From the NCBI GenBank assembly GCA_029260695.1, contig JAJDCT010000394.1, forward strand, positions 1 through 16,359: DNA of 16,359 nucleotides, given 5' to 3'. Below the pieces are notes generated by a model. That model was not told where the DNA came from, did no database searches, and saw nothing but the letters and a program-made list of their open reading frames with translations. Both the position numbers and the translations under genes were made by a program. Positions 1-5,640 of the stretch are shown piece by piece. This DNA is from Phycisphaeraceae bacterium (GTDB lineage Bacteria > Planctomycetota > Phycisphaerae > Phycisphaerales > Phycisphaeraceae). Each line of letters opens with the position of its first letter. The first letter of the stretch is position 1.

Positions 1-252
1 CAAAGCCGTGGCGTCCCCACCCCCAGCCCCCCCGGCGCCCCCGGCACCCTCAGCAATCATCGCCGCCTGCTCCGCCTGGGTGACCACCACCGGGAAAACG
101 ACCGAGTCCAACGGCTGCCAGAAGATGCTGTACCCGTACACCGTCCCCAATACCAGCTGCACCAGGATCGCTCCGATCAGCACCTGGAATCGGATCGGGA
201 TCAACGCAGGCCCGGCAGGGGACACGGCACGATCGGGGGGGACAGCGGTCAT
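1..252 (-). CDS. OFA-type MFS transporter, N-terminal fragment (cut by window edge)
   Basis: This is the first 84 codons of a gene that continues beyond the left edge. It starts at ATG 252 (MTAVPPDRAV) with an AAAGG about 10 nt upstream. Residues about 22-45 form one hydrophobic segment, with RFQVLIGAILVQL followed by VLGTVYGYSIFWQPL. This matches the first transmembrane helix of the OFA (oxalate/formate antiporter) branch of the major facilitator superfamily, whose usual pattern is a LGxxYxxSxFxxPL segment. The part seen fits an inner-membrane secondary carrier; substrate cannot be told. After helix 1 there is an odd low-complexity stretch (GAGGAGGAGGG, residues about 70-80) just where the first periplasmic loop would be, so the loop is longer than usual. 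Family assignment rests on one helix and is moderate. Confidence 0.6.
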   Translation of the reverse strand, partial: MTAVPPDRAVSPAGPALIPIRFQVLIGAILVQLVLGTVYGYSIFWQPLDSVVFPVVVTQAEQAAMIAEGAGGAGGAGGGDATAL

Positions 253-292
253 GATCAGCAGGCCTTTCACAAGGGGGGTTCACGGTTCTTAT

Positions 293-321
293 AGTATAAA
301 GATTAATACATCTTATGTATA
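293..321 (-). promoter_or_regulatory. Candidate promoter of the MFS gene with an overlapping palindrome
   Basis: Read on the minus strand there is a -35-like TATACA (316-321) and a -10-like TATACT (293-298) separated by 17 nt, about 40 nt before the MFS start codon. A perfect inverted repeat, ATACAT-CTT-ATGTAT (306-320), overlaps the -35 box and spacer, where a repressor would be expected to sit. The pattern is seen directly; promoter and operator function are inference. Confidence 0.35.
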
Positions 322-380
322 GCCTCGGCTCCACCGAGTTCTCCACCCAGCCCAGAGGATTGGCTGTGCATCCCGCTTGG

Positions 381-408
381 CTGACGGCCCTTAAATAATA
401 AATATAAT
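381..408 (+). promoter_or_regulatory. Candidate sigma-70-type promoter for a small RNA
   Basis: A perfect TATAAT at 403-408 is preceded, with a 16-nt spacer, by CTGACG (381-386), which matches 4 of 6 positions of TTGACA. The TATAAT overlaps the palindrome at 401-415. A start site near 415 would place a U-tailed hairpin about 60-90 nt downstream. Confidence 0.3.
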
Positions 409-414
409 CTATAT

Positions 415-503
415 TGAATCTGTCTGGTGGTGGTTGTTCACCTCGGAGTCAAACGTCTCGTAAGCAATGAGTCAGACCGCTCGGTTTAGAGCGGTTTTAG
501 TTT
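415..503 (+). ncRNA. Candidate small RNA (about 90 nt)
   Basis: The interval begins one helical turn after a TATAAT box and ends in a terminator-like hairpin with a T-rich tail. It has no good reading frame. Inside it, GGTG and CACC can pair across GTTGTT, GTCTC can pair with GAG-TC-AGAC across a loop, and GTCTG near 420 can pair with CAGAC at 473-477, so it is foldable. It matches no RNA family I recognise. It could equally be a 5' leader or a coincidence in an AT-rich regulatory region. Confidence 0.22.
476..503 (+). terminator. Terminator-like hairpin with T-rich tail
   Basis: ACCGCTC (476-482) and GAGCGGT (489-495) form a perfect 7-bp stem around GGTTTA, followed by TTTAGTTT. The orientation fits plus-strand transcription only, yet no plus-strand protein gene lies upstream in the window. 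That is the main reason to suspect a non-coding transcript here. Confidence 0.4.
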
Positions 504-678
504 ATCCATAACGGGTATTGTTTAGCCGCCGCGGCCACGCGGCGTACTCCGGGCGAGGGCCGCTCGGTCTGAACCGCTGCACAAAGCTATAGATCAGGCG
601 AAACCGCTTTAGGCCGTCGGTGGGGCGGGCGGTGCTCTGTTCAAAGATGCGTATCACTCAAGACGGTACGCGTTGTCG

Positions 679-1173
679 TTAAGCCTGCGGAGGGTACTCA
701 GGCACCGCGTCCGTCTGCGCTTGACGGTAGGCCAGCAGACGTTTCTCGATCTGAGGGTCCGACAGCGCCAGGATCGAGGCTGCAAACAGAGCCGCATTCA
801 CCGCGCCGTGGCTGCCCATGCTCATCGTCCCGACCGGGATGCCCTTGGGCATGTTGCAGGTCGACAGCAGCGCATCGATCCCGCCCATCAGTTCGCCCTT
901 CATCGGCACGCCCAACACCGGCAGGTGCGTCCCCGCCGCCATCACCCCAGCCAGGTGTGCGCTCATCCCCGCCGCAGCGATGATCACTTTCAGCCCGCGT
1001 TGCGCCGCCGTGCTGACAAAATCATGGGCCCGCTGCGGCGTCCGGTGGGCTGAGCACACCTTCATCTCGTAGGGGATGCCCAACTGCTCCAGCACCGCCG
1101 TGCACTGCCGCATCGCCTGCGTATCGCTGACGCTGCCCATCACGATCCCGACAACCGGGGATTTCTCATTCAT
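679..1173 (-). CDS. purE: N5-carboxyaminoimidazole ribonucleotide mutase PurE
   Basis: A 164-residue cytoplasmic enzyme of de novo purine synthesis. It moves the carboxyl group of N5-CAIR to C4 to give CAIR, the step after PurK. The family signatures appear in order: GSVSDTQAM near residue 13 (phosphate/nucleotide-binding start of class I PurE), SAHRTP near 41 (with the catalytic His), AAAGMSAHLAGVMA near 66, and the C-terminal block MPKGIPVGTM followed by GAVNAALFAASIL. Length is normal for bacterial PurE (about 160-170). The start MNEKSPVVGIVMGS places the first strand as in relatives. No clear Shine-Dalgarno precedes it, and a TATACT box ends 7 nt before the ATG, so a leaderless mRNA is possible. 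The ABC ATPase gene lies 68 nt upstream on the same strand. No purK is visible in the window. Confidence 0.95.
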   Translation of the reverse strand: MNEKSPVVGIVMGSVSDTQAMRQCTAVLEQLGIPYEMKVCSAHRTPQRAHDFVSTAAQRGLKVIIAAAGMSAHLAGVMAAGTHLPVLGVPMKGELMGGIDALLSTCNMPKGIPVGTMSMGSHGAVNAALFAASILALSDPQIEKRLLAYRQAQTDAVPEYPPQA

Positions 1174-1180
1174 GATCGGG

Positions 1181-1186
1181 AGTATA
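1181..1186 (-). promoter_or_regulatory. Possible -10 element immediately before purE
   Basis: On the minus strand TATACT ends 7 nt before the purE ATG, so a transcript would start at or next to the start codon. The -35 region (ATTACT at 17 nt) is poor, so this is a weak call. Confidence 0.25.
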
Positions 1187-1241
1187 GGGGATCATCTGCA
1201 GGAAGTAATTCGGGCTCATCCAGGACCCACGACATCTCCTA

Positions 1242-2135
1242 TCAATCCGGCTTCACCAGATCCACCCAAGCCTCCGGCAGGACCTGCAGCCAGTACCGGC
1301 CATGCACCCGCTGCACGAACACCTTGCAGCCAAACGCCTCGCTGAGTTTTTCGGGCGTGATGATCTGTTCGGGCGGCCCGGCGGAGATGAATCGGCCATC
1401 CCTCATCAGCATCACCTTGTCTGTCTGAGGCGACAGCTCCTCGACGTGGTGGGTAATCATCAGGATCGCCGGGGCATCCCGGGGGTTGGGTTGGCTAAGC
1501 ACCTGCTCCACGGTCGCCAGCACCTGCTCCCGTCCAGCCAGATCCAGACCCGCGGTCGGCTCATCCAAAATCAACAGCTCCGGCACATGCACCAGCGCCC
1601 GGGCGATCAACGCCCGCCGCTGCTCACCGGTCGACAACAGCCCGAACCTAAGATCCATCCGATGCGATAGGCCGACCATCGTCAGCAACTCCCGGGCCCG
1701 ATCCCGCTGTTCATCGCTGTATGAGTCGTACAGCCCGACCGTCGCGAAGAACCCGGTGATGACCGCCTCAGTCGCGCTCAAATCCGCATCCACCACCGCC
1801 CCCATCGTGTGATAGCCCCCCGCATCCGTCGTCGGATTGACTATCCCGATGCGTCGGCGGAGCTTGCGGATATCGGTTTGGCCAAGTGTCTGTCCGAGTA
1901 CCGTGATGGACCCACGGGTGGCAAACATCTGGCCAAGCAGGCAGCGGGCGAACGTGGTCTTCCCGCAGCCGTTGGGCCCGAGGATCGCCGTGTATCGGCC
2001 CCGCTCAAGCCGACAACTCACCCGGTCCAGGATCGTTGTGCCTTGCCGTACCACGACCAGATCGCGCACGTCCACAGCCGGACTTTCTGAGGCAGATGCC
2101 AGCGGGGCCTCGCTGTTTGGGGGTTGATCCGTCAC
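1242..2135 (-). CDS. YlmA-like ABC transporter ATP-binding protein
   Basis: A 297-residue ABC ATPase subunit with no membrane segments. Visible motifs are Walker A GPNGCGKT (53-60), an altered signature LSTGEQRR (167-174) in place of LSGGQ, Walker B LLILDEP (187-193) with the catalytic Glu at 192, a D-loop AGLD just after it, and H-loop His (MITHH, about 226-230). The Q-loop glutamine is not evident (IVNPTTDAGG). The text ATEAVITGFFATVGLY resembles the YlmA/ModF-like group of ATPases often encoded without a permease; no permease gene is next to it here. The start is a GTG at 2135: the only nearby upstream ATG is out of frame, and an AGGA lies about 13 nt before the GTG. The gene diverges from the peptidase gene with only 37 bp between starts and precedes purE by 68 nt on the same strand. 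Substrate and partner are unknown. Confidence 0.85.
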   Translation of the reverse strand: MTDQPPNSEAPLASASESPAVDVRDLVVVRQGTTILDRVSCRLERGRYTAILGPNGCGKTTFARCLLGQMFATRGSITVLGQTLGQTDIRKLRRRIGIVNPTTDAGGYHTMGAVVDADLSATEAVITGFFATVGLYDSYSDEQRDRARELLTMVGLSHRMDLRFGLLSTGEQRRALIARALVHVPELLILDEPTAGLDLAGREQVLATVEQVLSQPNPRDAPAILMITHHVEELSPQTDKVMLMRDGRFISAGPPEQIITPEKLSEAFGCKVFVQRVHGRYWLQVLPEAWVDLVKPD

Positions 2136-2172
2136 AGGCTAACATCCTACCGCAAGTGATTACGGAGACACC

Positions 2173-3381
2173 ATGCACGCCAGACACGAAAAATACCTCT
2201 TGGAATTGACCGGCCTGCCCACCGCAACGGGCTGTGAGCAGCAGGTGATCGCTTGGGTCGAGCGTTGGGCACGCCGGCGACGATCCGTCGACCTCTCGAA
2301 GGACCGATTTGGCAACCTCCTGCTCAAACGTGCCGGTGCTCGTTCGCGCAAGCCCATCTATTTCACCGCACACATGGACCACCCGGCGTTTGTGGTAGTG
2401 AAGCAGATCGGCCCCCGTTCCGTGCTGGCCGAGTTCCGTGGCGGGGTGCAAGACCGTTACTTCGTCGGATCACGGGTCCGGCTACACATCGGTGACTCCG
2501 GGTCTTGCCCGGGACGGGTGACCAGGTTGGAGCCCGCCAAGAAGCCTGAACCCGGGGCTCCTGGGGGCGACAAGCGGGCGATGATCGAATTGGCCAAGCC
2601 CACCGTCGCCGAGCCGGGCGACATATTGACCTGGAACCTGCCGGCACCCCGTGTGGCCCGAGGCCGACTGCATGCCCCGGCGTGCGACGACCTGGCCGGG
2701 GTCGCCGCGGCGATCGCTGCGTTTGAAGAACTGAACAAGGCTCAGCCCAAACCCGGCGGACCGGACGTGCGCGTGCTGCTGACGCGAGCAGAGGAGGTCG
2801 GTTTCATCGGCGCGATCGGGGCCTGCAAGAGCGGGATCATCCCCAAAGCCGCCAGACTCGTCGCACTGGAAACCTCCAAGAGCTTTGCGGACTCACCGAT
2901 CGGTGCCGGCCCGATTGTCAGAGTCGGTGACCGCACCAGCAGCTTCGACCCAGGCCTGACCTACCAGATTGGACAGATCGCCCAACACATCCAACAACAG
3001 GACCCCAGCTTCAACTGGCAACGCAAACTCATGCCCGGTGGGACCTGTGAAGCGTCCGCCTTTCAAGCCCTCGGGTTCACCGCGACCTGCCTGTGCCTCC
3101 CACTTGGCAACTACCACAACATGAACGACGGCAACGCCGACAGCGCATCACGCCGCAAGCCCGGGAAGTCAATCGAAAAAGTTTCTAAGCAGAAAGCCCG
3201 TGACTATCCTGGCGGTGGCGGTGAACACATCGACTCGGAAGTCATCTCGATGTCGGATTATCACGGCCTGATCCGGCTGTTGATTGAAGTGGGGCGGTCG
3301 CTTGATCGTCGTGCGGTATCACCGCCATTGAAAGACCGGCTTGATCGTCTTTTTGCGCATCGGCGTACTCTGCTTACCTGA
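2173..3381 (+). CDS. M42-family (aminopeptidase/endoglucanase-like) metallopeptidase
   Basis: A 402-residue cytoplasmic di-metal peptidase of the M42/M20 type (clan MH), expected to trim N-terminal residues from peptides. The metal-ligand pattern is complete: His67-x-Asp69 in AHMDHP, the bridging Asp in ACDDLAGV (Asp172/173), the catalytic Glu pair TRAEEVG (207/208), Glu233 in ALETS (occupied by Asp or Glu in the family), and His315 in NYHNMN. GGTCEASAF (289-297) is the conserved segment before the last ligand. There is no signal peptide. The protein is about 40-50 residues longer than typical M42 enzymes; the extra part includes a Lys/Arg/Gly-rich stretch at about 326-352, after the last ligand. 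The start at ATG 2173 is supported by GGAG 5 nt upstream. It is divergent from the ABC ATPase gene. Subfamily and substrate preference cannot be read. Confidence 0.85.
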   Translation: MHARHEKYLLELTGLPTATGCEQQVIAWVERWARRRRSVDLSKDRFGNLLLKRAGARSRKPIYFTAHMDHPAFVVVKQIGPRSVLAEFRGGVQDRYFVGSRVRLHIGDSGSCPGRVTRLEPAKKPEPGAPGGDKRAMIELAKPTVAEPGDILTWNLPAPRVARGRLHAPACDDLAGVAAAIAAFEELNKAQPKPGGPDVRVLLTRAEEVGFIGAIGACKSGIIPKAARLVALETSKSFADSPIGAGPIVRVGDRTSSFDPGLTYQIGQIAQHIQQQDPSFNWQRKLMPGGTCEASAFQALGFTATCLCLPLGNYHNMNDGNADSASRRKPGKSIEKVSKQKARDYPGGGGEHIDSEVISMSDYHGLIRLLIEVGRSLDRRAVSPPLKDRLDRLFAHRRTLLT

Positions 3382-3458
3382 TCCTTCTTTATAAACCCGC
3401 GCCAATCAGAGCCCTAGTGCGTTCGCTGGCTCAGGTCGGTTTCTGCGCATACATCGAA

Positions 3459-3480
3459 CCGCGCGACAGCTGTTGCGCGG
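3459..3480. promoter_or_regulatory. GC-rich dyad, candidate enhancer-binding site
   Basis: CCGCGCGAC (3459-3467) pairs with GTTGCGCGG (3472-3480) across AGCT, with one G-T pair. The half-site TGTTGCGCG (3471-3479) recurs exactly at 3507-3515. The dyad lies about 200-215 bp before the expected sigma-54 start site, a distance at which NtrC-type activators commonly bind. Function is inferred; it could also be a stem-loop of no regulatory meaning. Confidence 0.3.
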
Positions 3481-3595
3481 CGCACAGGCTGCGCCCAGTA
3501 GGCATGTGTTGCGCGAAGGCTTGAGGTTTGAGTTAGACAAGACGGCTGGCACCCACACCGATTCTAACCGGCAAAATAATTTATTAAGCCTTATT

Positions 3596-3608
3596 TATCA
3601 GTTATTTG
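3596..3608 (+). promoter_or_regulatory. IHF-like bending site in an AT-rich block
   Basis: TATCAG-TTAT-TTG differs at one defined position from the IHF consensus WATCAA-N4-TTR. It sits about 50-65 bp upstream of the -24 element, inside an AT-rich stretch (about 3572-3634) that contrasts sharply with the GC-rich surroundings. Whether this organism has IHF or uses HU is unknown from the window. Confidence 0.3.
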
Positions 3609-3659
3609 TATAAATAATCGGCCTTTAAAATATTCCCTGCCCTGACTGTCTGGCACGGC

Positions 3660-3675
3660 TGGCACCCCGGTTGCG
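3660..3675 (+). promoter_or_regulatory. Sigma-54 (RpoN) -24/-12 promoter of the flagellar operon
   Basis: The sequence TGGCAC-CCCGG-TTGCG has the invariant GG and GC dinucleotides at exact spacing and matches the consensus TGGCACG-N4-TTGCW at all but two defined positions (C for G after TGGCAC, G for W at the end). Transcription would begin near 3685, giving a leader of about 60 nt before the first gene at 3746. No other gene start lies between. Sigma-54 control of middle flagellar genes is well known in other bacteria. The regulator gene is not in this window. Confidence 0.6.
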
Positions 3676-3745
3676 TTCTGACCGGGGGCGGCGTGCCGTT
3701 GCGCCGCGGTTGAAGTCCGGCCTCGTGGATAGGAAGTGTTAAGCG

Positions 3746-3970
3746 ATGAGTGAACAGGTCTGGTTGCCATTGATCCGCTCTTCCAGCCAGCAGACGTTGG
3801 GGCAGGCGATCCTGCGTCTGGCGTCGTTGGCCGAGGTAGCGCATCAGCAGCAGACCGCGGACGGGTTTCTCCAGGGGGGTGCAAGCGATGTATGGGTCGA
3901 CGGACCGGCCCCGCGGGACGTAGTCGCCGCCGACACTGGCGGCTTGGACCACACGGAGGTGGACCGATGA
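3746..3970 (+). CDS. Unknown 74-residue protein, first gene of the flagellar operon
   Basis: I do not recognise this protein. It has 74 residues, begins MSEQVWLPLIRSSSQQ, and has a helix-prone middle (QTLGQAILRLASLAEVAHQQQ, split here only by description: residues about 16-36) and an acidic, Gly/Asp-rich tail (WVDGPAPRDVVAADTGG). It has no signal peptide, membrane segment or cysteine. Three things support it as a real gene: an AGGAAG about 10-14 nt before its ATG, a leader of sensible length from the sigma-54 promoter, and a stop codon overlapping the flgF start as ATGA (3967-3970), the classic sign of translational coupling. Its position suggests a role in rod assembly or in regulating the operon. 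It does not look like FlgM, FliL or a known export chaperone. Confidence 0.6.
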   Translation: MSEQVWLPLIRSSSQQTLGQAILRLASLAEVAHQQQTADGFLQGGASDVWVDGPAPRDVVAADTGGLDHTEVDR

Positions 3971-4746
3971 ACTACGGCCTGTATCTGTCCGCTTCCGGCG
4001 TCCTGACCAATACCTACCGTCAGGACGTCTTTGCAAACAACCTGGCCAATGTCGAGACGCCGGGCTTCAAGCCCGACATGCCTTCGATCCGCCAGCGAGA
4101 TCCCGAGGCCATCGAAGACCAATTAGGGTTCGAGGGCTCCAACGAGCTGCTTGATCGTCTCGGCGGCGGCGTATTGGCCGGGCGACAGAGGATCAACTTT
4201 GCTCAAGGCGCTCACCGACCCACCAGCAACCCGCTGGATGTCGCGCTTGAGGGCAAGGACCAGTTCTTCGCTATTGAAGCCATAGACTCCGAAACAGGCC
4301 AGGCGCAGGTCCGCCTGACCCGTGACGGCCGTTTCACCCTCAACAGCGCCAAGGAGTTGATCACACAGTCCGGCCACCGCGTGTTGGACGCTTCGGACCA
4401 GCCGATCGTCCTGGACGGTCCGGGCAAGGCCACGATCGGCACGAACGGCCAGGTACTACTTAACGACGAACCTATCGCACAACTCCAAGTCGCCAGAGTC
4501 GACAACCTAGACAGCCTGACCAAGCGAGGCCAGGGCCTGTTCGCCTTTGAAGGCTTCGACCCCAGGCAGGCGATCCAGGACCCCAGTGTCAAACCCGGCT
4601 TCATTGAAGCCAGCGGGGTCGACCCCATCATGACCATGATGCAGGTCGTCGCCGCCACCAAAGCCGCCACGGGCAACGCCAACATGATCCGTTATCACGA
4701 CCAGATCCTGGACCGGGCTGTTAATACCCTCGGCCGGGTCGGTTAA
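3967..4746 (+). CDS. flgF: Flagellar proximal rod protein FlgF
   Basis: A 259-residue axial protein of the flagellar rod, exported by the flagellar type III system, so no signal peptide. The N-terminal rod/hook motif is present (ANNLANVETPGFK, about residues 23-35) and the C-terminal motif reads ASGVDPIMTMMQVV, both folding into the D0 coiled coil. It precedes flgG and lacks the FlgG-specific N-terminal insert, which favours FlgF. The start at ATG 3967 gives MNYGLYLSASGVL, matching the family N-terminus; an in-frame extension upstream would only read through the preceding gene in another frame. It overlaps the upstream small gene by 4 nt (ATGA). No cysteines are seen, as usual for axial proteins. 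Confidence 0.88.
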   Translation: MNYGLYLSASGVLTNTYRQDVFANNLANVETPGFKPDMPSIRQRDPEAIEDQLGFEGSNELLDRLGGGVLAGRQRINFAQGAHRPTSNPLDVALEGKDQFFAIEAIDSETGQAQVRLTRDGRFTLNSAKELITQSGHRVLDASDQPIVLDGPGKATIGTNGQVLLNDEPIAQLQVARVDNLDSLTKRGQGLFAFEGFDPRQAIQDPSVKPGFIEASGVDPIMTMMQVVAATKAATGNANMIRYHDQILDRAVNTLGRVG

Positions 4747-4795
4747 GACGTTCGAGTTTCACCCGGCACAGGCCGACGCACTGAAGAGGTAAACG

Positions 4796-5605
4796 ATGGC
4801 CATCAACGCACTGCACTCCGCCGCCACGGGACTTAGCGCCTTGTCCAACGCCATCGACGTCACCGCCAACAACCTCGCCAACGCCAACACCGTCGGCTTC
4901 AAGGCTTCACGCACCAACTTTGAAGACCTGCTCTATCTACAAAAAGCGCAGCCAGGCGTCGAGAACGCCAACGGTGACCAGCGTCCCGCGGGCATTCAGG
5001 TCGGGCTGGGCACTCGGTTAAGCAACACGCAAGCCGACTTCACCGTCGGCAGCCCCCAGAAAACCAATGGCAACTTCGACGTGATGATCAACGGTGACGG
5101 GTTCTTTAAAATCGCGATCCTCCCCGATCAGGGTGACGGCGTTGGGTACACTCGGGCAGGCAACTTCTTCCCCAACAGCGAAGGCGACCTGGTCCTGGGC
5201 AACTCCAACGGCCCACGGCTCGAGCCGGCTATCAACGTCCCCGACGGTGTCATCGGCATCGAGATTTCCGAAGACGGCACCATCTCCGGAAAGACCAACG
5301 GCTCAACCGCACCGGTCGAACTCGGTCAGATCGAGATCGCCACGTTCGTTAACCGCGCAGGTCTTGAATCTATCGGTGGCAATATCTTCATCGAGACACC
5401 CGCCTCCGGCTCGCCTATCGAAGGCACCCCCGGCGAGGGCACACTCGGGACGATTATGCACCGGTTCCTCGAATCCTCCAATGTCGACCCCGTAATCGAG
5501 CTGGTCTCGCTGATTAAGACCCAGCGTGCTTTCGAGATGAACAGCCAGACGATCCAGGCCGCCGACGAGGCCCTGCAGGTCATCGGCAACCTCAGCCGGT
5601 TCTAA
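4796..5605 (+). CDS. flgG: Flagellar distal rod protein FlgG
   Basis: A 269-residue distal rod subunit, close to the 260 residues of enteric FlgG. The N-terminal D0 helix carries TANNLANANTVGFKA (about 23-37), followed by the FlgG-specific segment FEDLLYLQKAQPG (about 43-55), which stiffens the rod relative to the hook. The middle has NGDGFFKI and YTRAGNFFPNSEGDLV, the conserved rod/hook core. The C-terminus has ESSNVDPVIELVSLIKTQRAFEMNS, split here as the SNVDPV motif plus the QRAFE motif. The start is fixed by GAGG about 8 nt upstream of ATG 4796. It lies 49 nt after flgF and 35 nt before flgA, so it is probably co-transcribed. Confidence 0.95.
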   Translation: MAINALHSAATGLSALSNAIDVTANNLANANTVGFKASRTNFEDLLYLQKAQPGVENANGDQRPAGIQVGLGTRLSNTQADFTVGSPQKTNGNFDVMINGDGFFKIAILPDQGDGVGYTRAGNFFPNSEGDLVLGNSNGPRLEPAINVPDGVIGIEISEDGTISGKTNGSTAPVELGQIEIATFVNRAGLESIGGNIFIETPASGSPIEGTPGEGTLGTIMHRFLESSNVDPVIELVSLIKTQRAFEMNSQTIQAADEALQVIGNLSRF

Positions 5606-5640
5606 ATGAAGTCGCTCAACGATAAGTAAGGACGTACCCG

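Larger units (their letters stand above)
253..678. other. Gene-free regulatory region between the MFS gene and purE
   Basis: No convincing protein-coding frame. It holds the MFS upstream region with two A/T-rich palindromes of identical 6-3-6 layout (306-320 and AATATA-ATC-TATATT at 401-415, centres 95 bp apart), a plus-strand TATAAT box (403-408), a U-tailed hairpin (476-503), and a GC-rich perfect 7-bp hairpin CGCCGCG-GCCA-CGCGGCG at 527-544 with no U tract. Nothing definite was found in 545-678, which lies just downstream of the purE stop. Confidence 0.5.
3382..3745. other. Regulatory region upstream of the flagellar cluster
   Basis: No protein gene is apparent. From left to right it holds a weak hairpin after the peptidase gene (GAGCC 3409-3413 with GGCTC 3428-3432, no U tract), a long GC-rich dyad (3459-3480), a repeated half-site (3507-3515), an AT-rich block with an imperfect hairpin (arms 3586-3597 and 3611-3625), an IHF-like site (3596-3608) and a sigma-54 promoter (3660-3675). 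The order upstream dyad, bendable DNA, -24/-12 promoter is the usual plan of sigma-54 promoters. Confidence 0.6.

Noticed and set aside
50..346. Minus-strand open frame of 98 codons beginning MENSVEPRLY
   Set aside because: It lies over the MFS fragment in another frame, is rich in Arg/Gly/Pro as expected from an out-of-frame GC-rich read, and resembles nothing. The 252 to 1 frame shows a clear transporter helix.
3409..3432. Terminator after the M42 peptidase gene
   Set aside because: The 5-bp stem has a long loop and no U tract, so it was mentioned in the region note but not called as a terminator.
3651..3668. First TGGCAC (3651) and the copy at 3547 as further sigma-54 promoters
   Set aside because: Neither has a GC/TTGC element at the required spacing; only the copy starting at 3660 does.
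3746..3970. The small first gene as FlgM
   Set aside because: It lacks the conserved C-terminal sigma-28-binding pattern of FlgM and has a Gly/Asp-rich tail instead. Left as unknown.
5625..5640. GTA-AGGACG-TAC in front of flgA as another CsrA hairpin
   Set aside because: Only a 3-bp stem; too weak beside the three strong leader hairpins.
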